The translations under genes were made by a program, and so were the position numbers. A DNA stretch of 64,000 nt from Pseudalgibacter ostreae (GTDB lineage Bacteria; Bacteroidota; Bacteroidia; Flavobacteriales; Flavobacteriaceae), in NCBI RefSeq assembly GCF_042427585.1, contig NZ_JBHMFC010000105.1, forward strand, positions 124,001 to 188,000, written 5' to 3'. Shown one piece after another: positions 27,811 to 37,806 of this stretch. Under the pieces are notes generated by a model. The model worked only from the letters and a program-made list of their open reading frames with translations. It ran no database searches and was not told the DNA's origin. How positions within the stretch are numbered: the stretch's first letter is position 1; each line of letters opens with the position of its first letter.

Positions 27811-30800
27811 TTAATCAATAATTATTTTTTTATGGATTATGTTGCCTGTTTGGGTTTCAAGTCTTAAAAGATAAAGCCCTTTTGGAGCTCCATTTACCCG
27901 CACCGTATCGGTATCAAAACTATTATAAATGATTTTTCCATACATATCGATAAGGCATACTTTGTGGACTTTTATATGTGGGTTTGAAATCTTTATGTTA
28001 AAAAAATCACTTGAAGGATTTGGGTATATAGAAACATCCTCGTCCATTAATACGTGATTCTCAACCTCCAAAGGAGAAGACTGTACAAAAAACTGCAAAT
28101 CTGAAAAATAGAACGTCCCATTTCGGTTTGAGCTACTATATGCACTAGAACTGCCCTGATAGCGAAGGGCTACGGTAACGGAAGCCCCTGTTGCACCATG
28201 GGCATAAGGAGACAGGTCTACGACACCTTTTACATAGGTAAGCCCGTCTGCTGTTTCGGCTAACTTACCAGAATGCAAGGGCAAATTAGTCCACGAAGTC
28301 GTTGCTGGGTCGCCTGTATAGGCTGTCGTTACCAATAGGCTGATTGTTGCAATATCACCATCACCATACCGCCTTTCCGTCCAAAAGGATGCATATGCAT
28401 ATGTATCAGAAGGGCTAATACGTGGATTGTTATCGGTTAAATCTAAAGTAGTAAAAATAGCATAAGCATCTAACGGAAAATTAGTAGTCCCATTATTGCC
28501 CACTATTGATAGAGCTCTTTGATCACTAATCTGCCCTACAGGAATGGTTTTGCTTGGCCTATCTTCATTAGGGTCGAATTCATTGTTCGTATCCGTAGCA
28601 TCTGGTATATCACTTACTCTTTTGAAAATTTTAGAATCGTCTGTATGGCCACCTGTATTTTTAATATTTCGGATAAAACCACTACCTATTTCATTAGAAA
28701 AGTCTTCATAAAATATTATAGGATAATCTGTATTTACAGCTCCTTTTGTTAAGGTTATATCTACAGGTAATCCTTCTTTAAGCTCAATAACCAATTGGGT
28801 CTCCCCTGTATTTGTTATAACACTCACATTGCCGCCATAACTTGTATTTAGGTTCCATTCGCCATGGATAGTTAAATCGATGGTATGGGTTTGACTGTTA
28901 CCATTATTTACGGCAAAATTTAAATCTGGACTTACCACAGACAACTCCATGGACTCTCCATGATCTTGTAACATAACTAAACAAGGACCTAAATTTTCTT
29001 TTATTGGTGTTTGGGTTCCATAATTAGCATCATCAAACAAAGCATATCCATATATATTGTTATATTTAACAATGTGTGCAAATTGGTCTTTTTGGATTAC
29101 TTGGTAAAACGCTGTTGCTGCATTTGCCATATGGGTACTAAAGTTTTCCATTTCGGTTGCGTTAGTGCCCGGTAGGATAACATATTCGTAACCTGCATTA
29201 TTAGGTGCTGCTGCATGCGAAATATAAGCAGAAGCAAAATCACCATTAGTCATAGTTCCATTTCCTTTTTCAGACGGAGCATCTTGGTTTTTTCTATCGA
29301 TAACAACCGTATTTCCACTTTTAACAAAATAACCTGTATGGGCCGCATCTATTAACCAATTATTAGCGGTACTGCTTAACGTGCTGTTATAGGGAAATGT
29401 TGCTACTTCTACATGGTTTACATGTATTGGTAATGATGTACTGCTTAAATAATTTTGAAATAAGTTGGTTGCTACTAATCCTGTACCACTACTTATATTG
29501 CTTCCTAAACAAATAAGTTTACCATCAAAACAAAAGACCGATTTTTTGAATTTGAAATTTGAATCGTGCTTAAACGATATCGCTTTCTGCTCAAAATCCA
29601 TCCCAAAAACGCCATAATTACCTTCTATTTTAGAGTCGATATAATAATTGGCTTTAGAACCAAACCTAAGACTTGCTGCAAAATTAGAATCGGTTTTTTC
29701 ATCCTGTCTGCTGTTAACTGCCAATAAATCATTCCAAGATAAGTGTTTGGTAGTGGCTCCTGGTATTTTTCTCCAATCCCAACCATTAATGTTTAATTTA
29801 GAATTTGCATGTCCGCCTGGGTACATTACCTCAACAGCGCCGTAGCTTTGGTATCTGCCATACCTGTTTTCAGAAGGGTAAATTTCAGAACCATAAAAGT
29901 ATTTATTAAATCCTTTCATATTAGCTACCCAATCGCTTTGTCTATACACGCCTAAATTCGCAAAATTGACTTGCCAAAACCCGTTTGGAGGCGTTTCACT
30001 ACCATAAGAAGCGGTCTGTGAATCACTACCATACATGTAATTATGCGCTTTTATCAATTCGGTATCTACAGGACTTGCAAGTCCTAAATCTTTTAATCCG
30101 TTTTTAAAAGACGGATTAAAAAATGGGTTTCTCCCTGCTAAAGCGTTTGGAATATCACCGCCCGTAGAAGACACTCGTGCCAATAATAGCGATTTTTTAA
30201 GCACATCTTTATGCTGTGTTGCAAGTGCAAATATTCCTCCCGAGGTGTAATTAATAACTTTTCCTAATTCATTATACCCCAAAAAAGCATACCCTGGATA
30301 ATAAATATTATGATGGAATCCTGTAAAATCCACTTTCATCCCCTGCCCTTCTTTAGGATAGCGTGTTAAAAAATTTTCTAGATATTTTTTATACCCTTTT
30401 AAATACTGTACTTTTTCTGCATCTGTAGTTTTATACAAACAAGCGCCCAATCTGTAAAGTGAGCGTGTGTTAGCATCATCCATATTACTGTTTGATGCTC
30501 TTGGTTCCCAAATACCATCTACGGCCGTGTACCATTCTACCATTTTTTGGGCTTGCTCCCACAAACCTGCTAGTTCCAATTCCTCTTTCATAAGATGAAT
30601 AGCAGAGGGTATGTTCCTAAAATTATATCCAATATGGTGAATGGTTTCCATCATGCTTCCATCTGCAAACCCTTGATCCAATAAATATCTTACCGTATTT
30701 AAAAAATAATCGCGACTGCTGGTGGTAGATTTATGAGCAAAATCTCTTGCGAAATTGAGAATAAAATCTTCAACCGCTTTAATGTTTTGAGCATTAGGAA

Positions 30801-31641
30801 AATCTTGTCCATATAACGGGGTTCCTTTTACAAGCCCTGCTTCATAGCTTATGTTTAGGGCATGATATCTACTAATAGCACCCGCAACATGGCTCGCAGT
30901 TGGCGCATTTCCTTTAATAGCGGTATCATATTTTTGTTTTACACTAGCTAAGTCCGTTAGTTCTTGTGCAGTAGGGCTTGCTAACGATACTGTTTTAGGT
31001 AAAGATTGAAAATACATGATATCCCCCCAGTGTTCGCCATTATTTAAATTTATAAAAGGGAGTTGATAATCGGCACTTCTTGAAGTATTTCTGGCCATTG
31101 TATAGTCTATAAAATCAAAAAAGAAAGTCCCACTTCCTGAGTCGGGAGCCTTGATTTTCATAGTGGTTATATCATCAGAATTTTTATTACCCGACATCTC
31201 TTTTACATAACTGGCAGATGCAGCACGCCATCCTGTAAAATTTAACTGAACCGTATAAAAAAAACGTAAAGCATCTGTATTATCGTAAAACTCTACCGTT
31301 AAAGGCGTTGTTTGAATAGCACCTGTATTATAAAGCCACATTCTAAACATGTTATGGTAAAAACCTAAAACCTCAGATTTTACCAAGCCATGGTCTTGGA
31401 GGTTGTTTACGGTAATAACCGCATTTGCATTCCAGTCCCAACGTAAGGATTTGCTTCCTAATTTGTAATGATCTGTAGAGGTGTTTAAAGTTCCATTTGT
31501 TGTACTCCAATGTGAAGGCACTGTAGTTTCAAAGGATTCGTCTTGAGCATATAAGTTAAAAGTAATGCACAAAGTACACAATAGCACCCAAAAACAAGGT
31601 TTCTTGGGGGTGTAAAAAAAAATATGTAGAGGTGTTTTCAT
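27811..31641 (-). CDS. PL8 lyase with extra module and T9SS sorting domain
   Basis: Protein of 1276 residues with a signal peptide ending near LYAQ. Residues ~34-185 are the lyase N-terminal jelly-roll, ~200-560 the toroid and up to ~960 the beta domains of PL8. Catalytic candidates are His444 and Tyr451 in GFHHNIYYPGY, plus Arg in AGRNPFFNPS. A module of about 200 residues from IIFYEDFSNEIGSGF follows, homologous to the N-terminal module of the neighbouring T9SS protein. The end, SIYPNPSSDFFNI to GLYLLRLETQ, is a type A T9SS sorting domain. It should be secreted or surface-bound and make the first cuts in the polymer. About 250 residues longer than the PL8 at 19836-22907. Confidence 0.9.
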   Translation of the reverse strand: MKTPLHIFFYTPKKPCFWVLLCTLCITFNLYAQDESFETTVPSHWSTTNGTLNTSTDHYKLGSKSLRWDWNANAVITVNNLQDHGLVKSEVLGFYHNMFRMWLYNTGAIQTTPLTVEFYDNTDALRFFYTVQLNFTGWRAASASYVKEMSGNKNSDDITTMKIKAPDSGSGTFFFDFIDYTMARNTSRSADYQLPFINLNNGEHWGDIMYFQSLPKTVSLASPTAQELTDLASVKQKYDTAIKGNAPTASHVAGAISRYHALNISYEAGLVKGTPLYGQDFPNAQNIKAVEDFILNFARDFAHKSTTSSRDYFLNTVRYLLDQGFADGSMMETIHHIGYNFRNIPSAIHLMKEELELAGLWEQAQKMVEWYTAVDGIWEPRASNSNMDDANTRSLYRLGACLYKTTDAEKVQYLKGYKKYLENFLTRYPKEGQGMKVDFTGFHHNIYYPGYAFLGYNELGKVINYTSGGIFALATQHKDVLKKSLLLARVSSTGGDIPNALAGRNPFFNPSFKNGLKDLGLASPVDTELIKAHNYMYGSDSQTASYGSETPPNGFWQVNFANLGVYRQSDWVANMKGFNKYFYGSEIYPSENRYGRYQSYGAVEVMYPGGHANSKLNINGWDWRKIPGATTKHLSWNDLLAVNSRQDEKTDSNFAASLRFGSKANYYIDSKIEGNYGVFGMDFEQKAISFKHDSNFKFKKSVFCFDGKLICLGSNISSGTGLVATNLFQNYLSSTSLPIHVNHVEVATFPYNSTLSSTANNWLIDAAHTGYFVKSGNTVVIDRKNQDAPSEKGNGTMTNGDFASAYISHAAAPNNAGYEYVILPGTNATEMENFSTHMANAATAFYQVIQKDQFAHIVKYNNIYGYALFDDANYGTQTPIKENLGPCLVMLQDHGESMELSVVSPDLNFAVNNGNSQTHTIDLTIHGEWNLNTSYGGNVSVITNTGETQLVIELKEGLPVDITLTKGAVNTDYPIIFYEDFSNEIGSGFIRNIKNTGGHTDDSKIFKRVSDIPDATDTNNEFDPNEDRPSKTIPVGQISDQRALSIVGNNGTTNFPLDAYAIFTTLDLTDNNPRISPSDTYAYASFWTERRYGDGDIATISLLVTTAYTGDPATTSWTNLPLHSGKLAETADGLTYVKGVVDLSPYAHGATGASVTVALRYQGSSSAYSSSNRNGTFYFSDLQFFVQSSPLEVENHVLMDEDVSIYPNPSSDFFNIKISNPHIKVHKVCLIDMYGKIIYNSFDTDTVRVNGAPKGLYLLRLETQTGNIIHKKIIID

Positions 31642-31757
31642 AATATAGAGTTTTATTTTTATTGGTGTTGAAATTTAGCTTGTATTCCAAACTATAAGTG
31701 GATGGGTGCTTGAAAGTAAATGCTATTTTATGCCTATTCAAACTTATTAATAACCAA

Positions 31758-31802
31758 AAATCCCCAATGCCTATACTATAAATTGTAATGGATTGGGGAT
31801 TT
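31758..31802 (-). terminator. Terminator after DUF5017 gene
   Basis: 11-bp perfect inverted repeat AAATCCCCAAT / ATTGGGGATTT with a 23-base loop, 24 bp past the DUF5017 stop. On the minus strand the stem runs into TTTTTGG. It separates susC-susD-DUF5017 from the T9SS lyase. Confidence 0.75.
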
Positions 31803-31825
31803 AAACGGGCTATTAAAACTGCAAT

Positions 31826-32758
31826 CTATTCCGTTACCGTAATAGTGTATTCTTTAATATTATCTTCTTGGCCGTAAATGGTTTCATTACTGCCTACAAA
31901 CGTAATTTTATAAGTTCCTGGTTCTGTATACGTATATTCAAAAGCCTCTAACCTTTCAGAGTACGTTTTTAAAGGCAAGCCTCTGTCTGGATCTACTGCT
32001 CCCGATAAGGTTAGTGGAAGACTAATCAACCAGTCATCATTAGTGTATTCTGCCAAGCCGCCATGCAACCTAAAACCACCCGATTTATTAACCCAATGGT
32101 CGTAAGAATCGTTTGAGTTTGTTCCTTCTATATTAACAGACACCCATCCCGGATTCTGAATATTAGCGATTTCTAAGGTTTGTACTTCATCAAGCTCTAC
32201 CTTAAGGTCAAAACTATAAAAATCGAATATTCCCTGTCTGTTACCGTCTTCTTTTTTACCTTCTGCATATACTCTTAATGCAAAGTATACGGGTTTGTCT
32301 GTTGATAAGTCCGTAATATCTACAATACCAGAGTTTGTTTTATTATATGTTCTGTCTGTAGCAAACGTAAACCTATCTGAAATATCGGTCCATGTAGCGG
32401 TTTGTACATCCTCAACGAGACCTGATCCAGAGTAATCTGTTGAATACAACAAGCTCCAAGCGTTGTCTGTTAAGCTAGCGCCATCCATATAATGCCTAGA
32501 GGTTTCAAAAGATAAAGTGAAACTCCCCTCGGCTTTGGTTCTATTTCTGTTTTTGTACTCACGACCAAGCTCTCCTGTAAAGAAACTTAAAAAGTTAGGC
32601 GCGTTATTTACCGTAAATTCTATAGGCTCTCCCACTTTTACTGTTTCATTAAAAGCAATATCAAAATTAGGAGTATCTACTTCTTCTAAGTCATCACAAC
32701 TTTGAAACACAAAGGTTACAAGAAGCAATATTGACAATACATAAACTGTTTTTTTCAT
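31826..32758 (-). CDS. DUF5017 surface glycan-binding-type lipoprotein
   Basis: Lipoprotein of 310 residues from ATG 32756-32758; the signal ends FQSC with Cys21, followed by DDLEE, acidic residues typical of surface export of Bacteroidota lipoproteins. NAPNFLSFFTGELGREYKNRNR is the hallmark of DUF5017, and a PKD-like beta domain ends the protein (YTEPGTYKITFVG). It follows susC and susD directly, the usual place for a surface glycan-binding protein, so it probably captures the polysaccharide at the outer membrane. An upstream start would add twelve residues and weaken the signal peptide. Confidence 0.85.
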   Translation of the reverse strand: MKKTVYVLSILLLVTFVFQSCDDLEEVDTPNFDIAFNETVKVGEPIEFTVNNAPNFLSFFTGELGREYKNRNRTKAEGSFTLSFETSRHYMDGASLTDNAWSLLYSTDYSGSGLVEDVQTATWTDISDRFTFATDRTYNKTNSGIVDITDLSTDKPVYFALRVYAEGKKEDGNRQGIFDFYSFDLKVELDEVQTLEIANIQNPGWVSVNIEGTNSNDSYDHWVNKSGGFRLHGGLAEYTNDDWLISLPLTLSGAVDPDRGLPLKTYSERLEAFEYTYTEPGTYKITFVGSNETIYGQEDNIKEYTITVTE

Positions 32759-32787
32759 TGTGTATGTTTTTAAATTAATATATCTTA

Positions 32788-34422
32788 TTACCAACCTGTG
32801 GTTTGTTTTAAGTTTGTATTTACACCCAATTCTTGTTCTGGTATAGGAAGTATATAATGCTTAGTAGGATCAAAATCATTATAACCTTCATAAAAATCAA
32901 AAGAGGCGTTCATCACATTGTTTCTAATCTCACGGTTTACTGGCTCATCGCCACTTTCTGGAATACCATCAGGCCCTAAATTAGGTTCCCCTAACGAGGT
33001 CCAATCTTCGTTAACAAAATTAGGATTCGCTTCTAAGGTTTTCATTTGAGTTCTGGTCTGGTTTACGCGTTGCTCCAAAATCCCCCATCTTACTAAATCG
33101 AATTTACGTTGCCCCTCAAAAGCCAACTCCAATAAACGTTCATCCTGTATGGCTGCATCTGTAATCGTTGTTATTGGTGTTGCATTTGCTCTATTTCTAA
33201 CACGATTAACAGCGTCTAAAGCAAGACTAGACCCTGGTGTTAATTTATTTTCAGCTTCTGCATACATTAGTAATACATCGGCAAAACGGATTACAGGCCA
33301 GTGGTGCGGCCCATAGCTGGTGTTGCTATTATTAGGCTCTAAAAACCTACGCCATTTAGAGACCGGATACATAAATTGACTGTTAATAGTACTTAATTCA
33401 CAATTGTTATTTCGTTTATTAAAGTAAGGGTATGTATTCCAAAATCCTCTTTCATCTGCAGGATCTGATCTGTACTTTAAAACTAAACCAATAGTGGCAT
33501 AGGTTAGCGCATAGCCCTTACCACAACCTTCATCGTCGATTTTCATTCCGAAAGCAGATCCTAATTTTGAAGATTGATTAGAATCTTGATCGGCAAAAGA
33601 AAAACCAATTTGAAATAAAGTTTCCTTAGTTTCATAATTACCCATAGCCAATTGGTTGAATATATCCTCATAACTATTATTTAACTGATGGTAAGGATCC
33701 TCTATCACCATTTTGCTCCAATCACTGGATTTTTTATAAGCTCCCGCTTCGTTAAATGGTGCACTTGCCATATATAAATAGGCTCTTGCCAACAACCCTC
33801 TTGCAGCGCTTTTGTTTGCTCTACCCGGGGTAGCTTCAGCAGCTGTTTTTAAGTTTTGCTCAGCAAATTCTAAATCTTTAACAATTTGCTTGTACACATC
33901 GATTCCGGGTGTTCTGGGTAATAATTGCTTATTGGTATCTTCCAATGGCATAGGAATGCCTTGAATGCCGCCAAATGCTTTCTGTATATCGAAATACAAG
34001 AAGGCTCTTAAAAACCGACCTTCGGCGATAAACTCCTGTTTAAGGCTTTCTTCTAAAGTCGAGTTTTCCAAGCCTACCAATAGCGTGTTTGTAGCAGCAA
34101 CACCCTCATAGTACGTACCCCAAATATCTCTTATCATAGGCTCTGCAGCCGTAAAATTATTTTTACGAATGTCTTGTGCCCCTTTTCTATTATAAAACCC
34201 TTCGTCTGTAAACTGTGTTGGGTATTGTGCGTTAATAACAGCTTCTCTGTACACCGCAACTGCACGGCTATACGCTCCGGTTAAGCCTGCCAAAGCACCT
34301 GCCTCGGTATCGTACAGATTTTCGGCTGTAATGTTATCTTTTTGTTCTATTTCTAATTGATCGTCACAACCTTGCAAAATAAAGGCAGTAAGAACGGCTA
34401 CTAATATGAATTTTATTTTCAT
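32788..34422 (-). CDS. susD: SusD/RagB outer-membrane lipoprotein
   Basis: SusD-family lipoprotein of 544 residues, which forms the lid of the SusC transporter and binds glycans. Signal ends LQGC with Cys19, followed by DDQLE. The TPR-like N-terminal half contains FLRAFLYFDIQKAFGGIQGIP and RGLLARAYLYMA; the C-terminal RagB part has PVIRFADVLLMYAEAEN, NRVRNRA and ERLLELAFEGQRKFDLVRWG, all classic. Twelve bases separate it from susC upstream. Specificity for a sulfated uronic polymer is inferred from the neighbours. Confidence 0.96.
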   Translation of the reverse strand: MKIKFILVAVLTAFILQGCDDQLEIEQKDNITAENLYDTEAGALAGLTGAYSRAVAVYREAVINAQYPTQFTDEGFYNRKGAQDIRKNNFTAAEPMIRDIWGTYYEGVAATNTLLVGLENSTLEESLKQEFIAEGRFLRAFLYFDIQKAFGGIQGIPMPLEDTNKQLLPRTPGIDVYKQIVKDLEFAEQNLKTAAEATPGRANKSAARGLLARAYLYMASAPFNEAGAYKKSSDWSKMVIEDPYHQLNNSYEDIFNQLAMGNYETKETLFQIGFSFADQDSNQSSKLGSAFGMKIDDEGCGKGYALTYATIGLVLKYRSDPADERGFWNTYPYFNKRNNNCELSTINSQFMYPVSKWRRFLEPNNSNTSYGPHHWPVIRFADVLLMYAEAENKLTPGSSLALDAVNRVRNRANATPITTITDAAIQDERLLELAFEGQRKFDLVRWGILEQRVNQTRTQMKTLEANPNFVNEDWTSLGEPNLGPDGIPESGDEPVNREIRNNVMNASFDFYEGYNDFDPTKHYILPIPEQELGVNTNLKQTTGW

Positions 34423-34434
34423 GATATCTTTTTT

Positions 34435-37400
34435 TTAAAATGAAACATTTAAACCAAAACTGAATGTTCTATGCTTAGGATAAGCAGAGTAATCAATACC
34501 TGGAGTAATTAACGAGCTCTCAACAGATACTTCTGGATCAAAACCAGAATAGTCTGTCCATGTAATCAAGTTTTGGCCCGAAAGGGATAACTCTATACTG
34601 TTTAAGCTCAATTTTTCTACTACATCTTTAGAGAACCTGTACGAAAGATTTATTGTTTTTAACCGTATATAAGAACCATCTTCTATCACTCTAGACGACA
34701 CATCTTGAAATCCTTGTCCACCAGCTCTATATAAATCGGTATCTTGATTTTCTGGAGTCCATCTGTTTAAAGTAGAAGCTAATTGATTTTGATTTGGTCT
34801 ATCCATGCTTTCAAATATCAATCTGTTGGCGTTTAATATATCATTTCCGTAAGACCATTGTAAAAAGGCACTTAATTGGAAGTTTTTATAGCTAAACGTG
34901 TTTCCAAAACCACCAAAATGTTTTGGTAAAGCATTCCCGATAATAGTTTTGTCTGCACCTGTAATTTGTCCGTCTCCATTCAAGTCTTTGAATTTTTCGT
35001 CTCCAGCTTGATGACTTTTATAACTTGGTTGTCCAGACACCAAAGTGTGTGTAGAAGCATCTGAATCATAATTAACAAAATCTGATGGTTGATAAACTCC
35101 ATCGGATACATAACCATACATATTACCTAGTGCCATACCTTCTTCCACAATAAATTGTTGGGTACTTAGCAACCTGTAATAATTTGGCTGTCCAAAAATA
35201 GGCTTACTTTCTGGTAAAGACTCAATGGTGTTTTGGTTGAAAGAAATATTAAAATCTGAGGTCCACATAAAGTTTTTAGTTTTAACGTTCACAGTGTTTA
35301 AACTAAGCTCTAAACCTTTATTTCTTACTTGTCCGGAATTAACCCATATAGACGAGTACCCTTGAGACAATGCTGCATCTGCATTAATAAGAAGATCATT
35401 AGTGTCTTTTTGGTAAACTTCTAAAAGTAAAGACACACGATCTTTAAAGAAGCCCATATCTAAACCAATATTATACTGCTCAGTCGTTTCCCAAAACAAG
35501 TCTGGATTCGCACCAAAACTAGTAGGACGTTGGCCCGAAACGGTTTGTCCGTTATAAAAATAAGATGCATCGCTATCGGTTAAGAATTCAAATCTTGCCG
35601 TACCAGGAATCCTATCATTACCTGTTTTACCGTACCCTGCTTTAAATTTTAACTGAGAGAACACATTTAAGTTTTTAATAAAGTCTTCTCTATCGGCATT
35701 CCAAGATACTGCTGCAGATGGGAAATATCCAATTCTATTTTGTTTAGGGAAATTGGACGATCCGTCACGTCTTAAAGATGCTGTAAACAAATACTTTCCT
35801 TTATAACCATAGTTAACTCTTCCTAAAACTGAAAATATTCTAGATTCCTCAGAGTCATTGATATCGTCAGAACTATCTAAAGTTCCACCATCCATAGAAT
35901 TGATTCCTAAATTTTCAAGATACTTTGGAATGTCTATAGACTTGAACCGTGTTCTTGAATTCTTTCTAACATTTAAAGTAACCCCAACAAGTCCATCTAT
36001 AGCGTGATCATTAATTTTCTTTTTATAATTTAAGGTGTTTACAGTAGAGAAGTTTTTCCATCTTTGGGTATCCATGTTTCCATTAATACCATCAATTTTA
36101 TTTACCAATCGACCGTAAACTGTATTACTATTATTAAACGTTCCTGTGTTTCTAAATTGGCTACTAAAGCTACCTTTAGTTTCTAAAGTAAAGTCTGAGT
36201 TTAATTTATACTTTAAACTTAAGTTTGCTATAAACTGGTCGTTTTCACGTTTTCTGTATTCATTTTTTAAAGACACAATCGGGTGCCAACTTACAATGTT
36301 TACCAAATCATATTCATCACTAACTTGATCTAATGGATCATAGCCTGCTGGGTAATCGATAAATTTATTGGCAACGTTGTTATAGGTAATCAAGTTTCTC
36401 ATAAAGGAATACGATGATGTTCCTGCCACATCTAAGCCTGTTTGTATATAATTGGTATAAAGCACATCGAAAGTAGCATCTAGTTTTTCATTTACTTTAT
36501 GATTAACGGTTATTCTACCATTCAATCTATTGTATTCTGAATTTAGTAACGATCCTTGATCTTCAACCGCATTTATAGAGGCGTTCAACCTTGTTTTATC
36601 GCCCCCACTTGAAATGTTCAACTTATGGGTTTTGGAATAAGCAGTTCTAAAAGCTTCATCTTGCCAATCTCTACCTTTAACATTTTTATAATCTTCAAGA
36701 CCACCTACTTTAGTGCTCAGTCCATCTTCATCGTAAACAGAAAAGAAACGTGTAGATGTACTGTTTTCATTAATTTCAGAAGAAAGCTTTAAAAAATCAT
36801 AAGGTTCTAACACGTCTAATGTATTAGACACGTTTTTAACATCCAATCGGGTTTCATACGAAATTTTAGTTTTCCCTGTTTTAGCACGTTTTGTTGTTAT
36901 AATGATAACCCCATTAGCCCCCCGAACACCATAAATAGCTGTTGCAGATGCATCTTTTAAAACAGACATGGTTTCAATATCTGAGGGGTCGACAATACCA
37001 GGATCAAAGTTTTCCATAATAAAGCCATCCATAACATATAAAGGAGAGTTATCGCCATTTACCGTGTTACCGCCTCTTATTACAATATTCATTCCGCTTC
37101 CTGGCTCACCACCTCCAGAACTTACTTGCACACCTGCAACACGTCCTGCTAGCGCTTCGTCGAAATTGGCAACGGGCGCCTCGGTTAATTTGTCCATTTT
37201 CACAGAAGCTACAGAACCTGTAAGGTCTTTTTTCTGTACGCTACCATATCCTATTATAACCACATCATCCAATTGCTGAAGATCGGGCTCTAAAGTAACG
37301 TTCATGATCGATTGGTTATCTATAGGTTTTTCAATTGTTTTATAACCAATATAACTAAAGGTTAAAAACGCTTTAGATTTTACCTTAATGGAAAACTTTC

Positions 37401-37611
37401 CATCAAAATCTGTAGTGGTTCCATTTAATGTCCCTTTTTCCAACACGTTGGCACCAGGAAGTGGCAAACCAACCTCATCGGTAATCGTACCGGTAATTGT
37501 TTTTACTTGAGCGTGAGTAGAAAAGCTACATAATGCAACAAATAAAACCATCAAGAAAACGATTTTATTGCTTTTCGGTTTAATTGAGAATAGTTTAAAA
37601 TGATTTTTCAT
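34435..37611 (-). CDS. susC: SusC/RagA TonB-dependent transporter
   Basis: Outer-membrane TonB-dependent porin of 1058 residues. After the signal peptide (cleavage near THAQ) comes a carboxypeptidase-D-like regulatory domain (GTITDEVGLPLPGANV to GYKTIEKPI), a TonB box region (LDDVVIIGYGS), the plug with GRVAGVQVSS and SPLYVMDGF, SVLKDASATAIYGVRGANGVIIITTK, and a 22-strand barrel ending in FGLNVSF. It imports oligosaccharides made by the surface lyase, using TonB energy. First gene of the susCD-DUF5017 operon, behind a proposed HTCS site. No sigma-factor-interacting N-terminal extension is present, in line with control by the HTCS rather than an anti-sigma system. Confidence 0.97.
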   Translation of the reverse strand: MKNHFKLFSIKPKSNKIVFLMVLFVALCSFSTHAQVKTITGTITDEVGLPLPGANVLEKGTLNGTTTDFDGKFSIKVKSKAFLTFSYIGYKTIEKPIDNQSIMNVTLEPDLQQLDDVVIIGYGSVQKKDLTGSVASVKMDKLTEAPVANFDEALAGRVAGVQVSSGGGEPGSGMNIVIRGGNTVNGDNSPLYVMDGFIMENFDPGIVDPSDIETMSVLKDASATAIYGVRGANGVIIITTKRAKTGKTKISYETRLDVKNVSNTLDVLEPYDFLKLSSEINENSTSTRFFSVYDEDGLSTKVGGLEDYKNVKGRDWQDEAFRTAYSKTHKLNISSGGDKTRLNASINAVEDQGSLLNSEYNRLNGRITVNHKVNEKLDATFDVLYTNYIQTGLDVAGTSSYSFMRNLITYNNVANKFIDYPAGYDPLDQVSDEYDLVNIVSWHPIVSLKNEYRKRENDQFIANLSLKYKLNSDFTLETKGSFSSQFRNTGTFNNSNTVYGRLVNKIDGINGNMDTQRWKNFSTVNTLNYKKKINDHAIDGLVGVTLNVRKNSRTRFKSIDIPKYLENLGINSMDGGTLDSSDDINDSEESRIFSVLGRVNYGYKGKYLFTASLRRDGSSNFPKQNRIGYFPSAAVSWNADREDFIKNLNVFSQLKFKAGYGKTGNDRIPGTARFEFLTDSDASYFYNGQTVSGQRPTSFGANPDLFWETTEQYNIGLDMGFFKDRVSLLLEVYQKDTNDLLINADAALSQGYSSIWVNSGQVRNKGLELSLNTVNVKTKNFMWTSDFNISFNQNTIESLPESKPIFGQPNYYRLLSTQQFIVEEGMALGNMYGYVSDGVYQPSDFVNYDSDASTHTLVSGQPSYKSHQAGDEKFKDLNGDGQITGADKTIIGNALPKHFGGFGNTFSYKNFQLSAFLQWSYGNDILNANRLIFESMDRPNQNQLASTLNRWTPENQDTDLYRAGGQGFQDVSSRVIEDGSYIRLKTINLSYRFSKDVVEKLSLNSIELSLSGQNLITWTDYSGFDPEVSVESSLITPGIDYSAYPKHRTFSFGLNVSF

Positions 37612-37676
37612 TTCTGTATCTAGTTTAATTAGAGTTTTAATTTAACGTAAAATTATGAAATCAAACAGAGTTCCAA

Positions 37677-37714
37677 GGGGGGGATGGCGTTCATAGAACT
37701 GGGGGTAGCTGTTC
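37677..37714 (-). promoter_or_regulatory. Proposed HTCS operator, susC operon
   Basis: On the gene-sense strand GAACAGCTACCCCC (37701-37714), an 8-base spacer, then GAACGCCATCCCCCC (37678-37692): a direct repeat with a 22-bp period, 66-103 bp before the susC ATG. Preceded by AAAAA. Both the core and the spacing recur upstream of the GH88 operon. The HTCS gene ends only 92 bp away. Confidence 0.7.
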
Positions 37715-37806
37715 TTTTTCAACCAAAAAAGCATTGATTATAAGCCTCTTGCTCAAATGTTAAAGAAAAAACAAAAAAAACACGATAAAGGTAATGGGCA
37801 ATTTGC

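Noticed and set aside
31556..31741. 61-codon minus-strand frame overlapping the start of the T9SS PL8 lyase
   Set aside because: Low complexity, out of frame with the signal peptide of the lyase; the lyase start is well supported.
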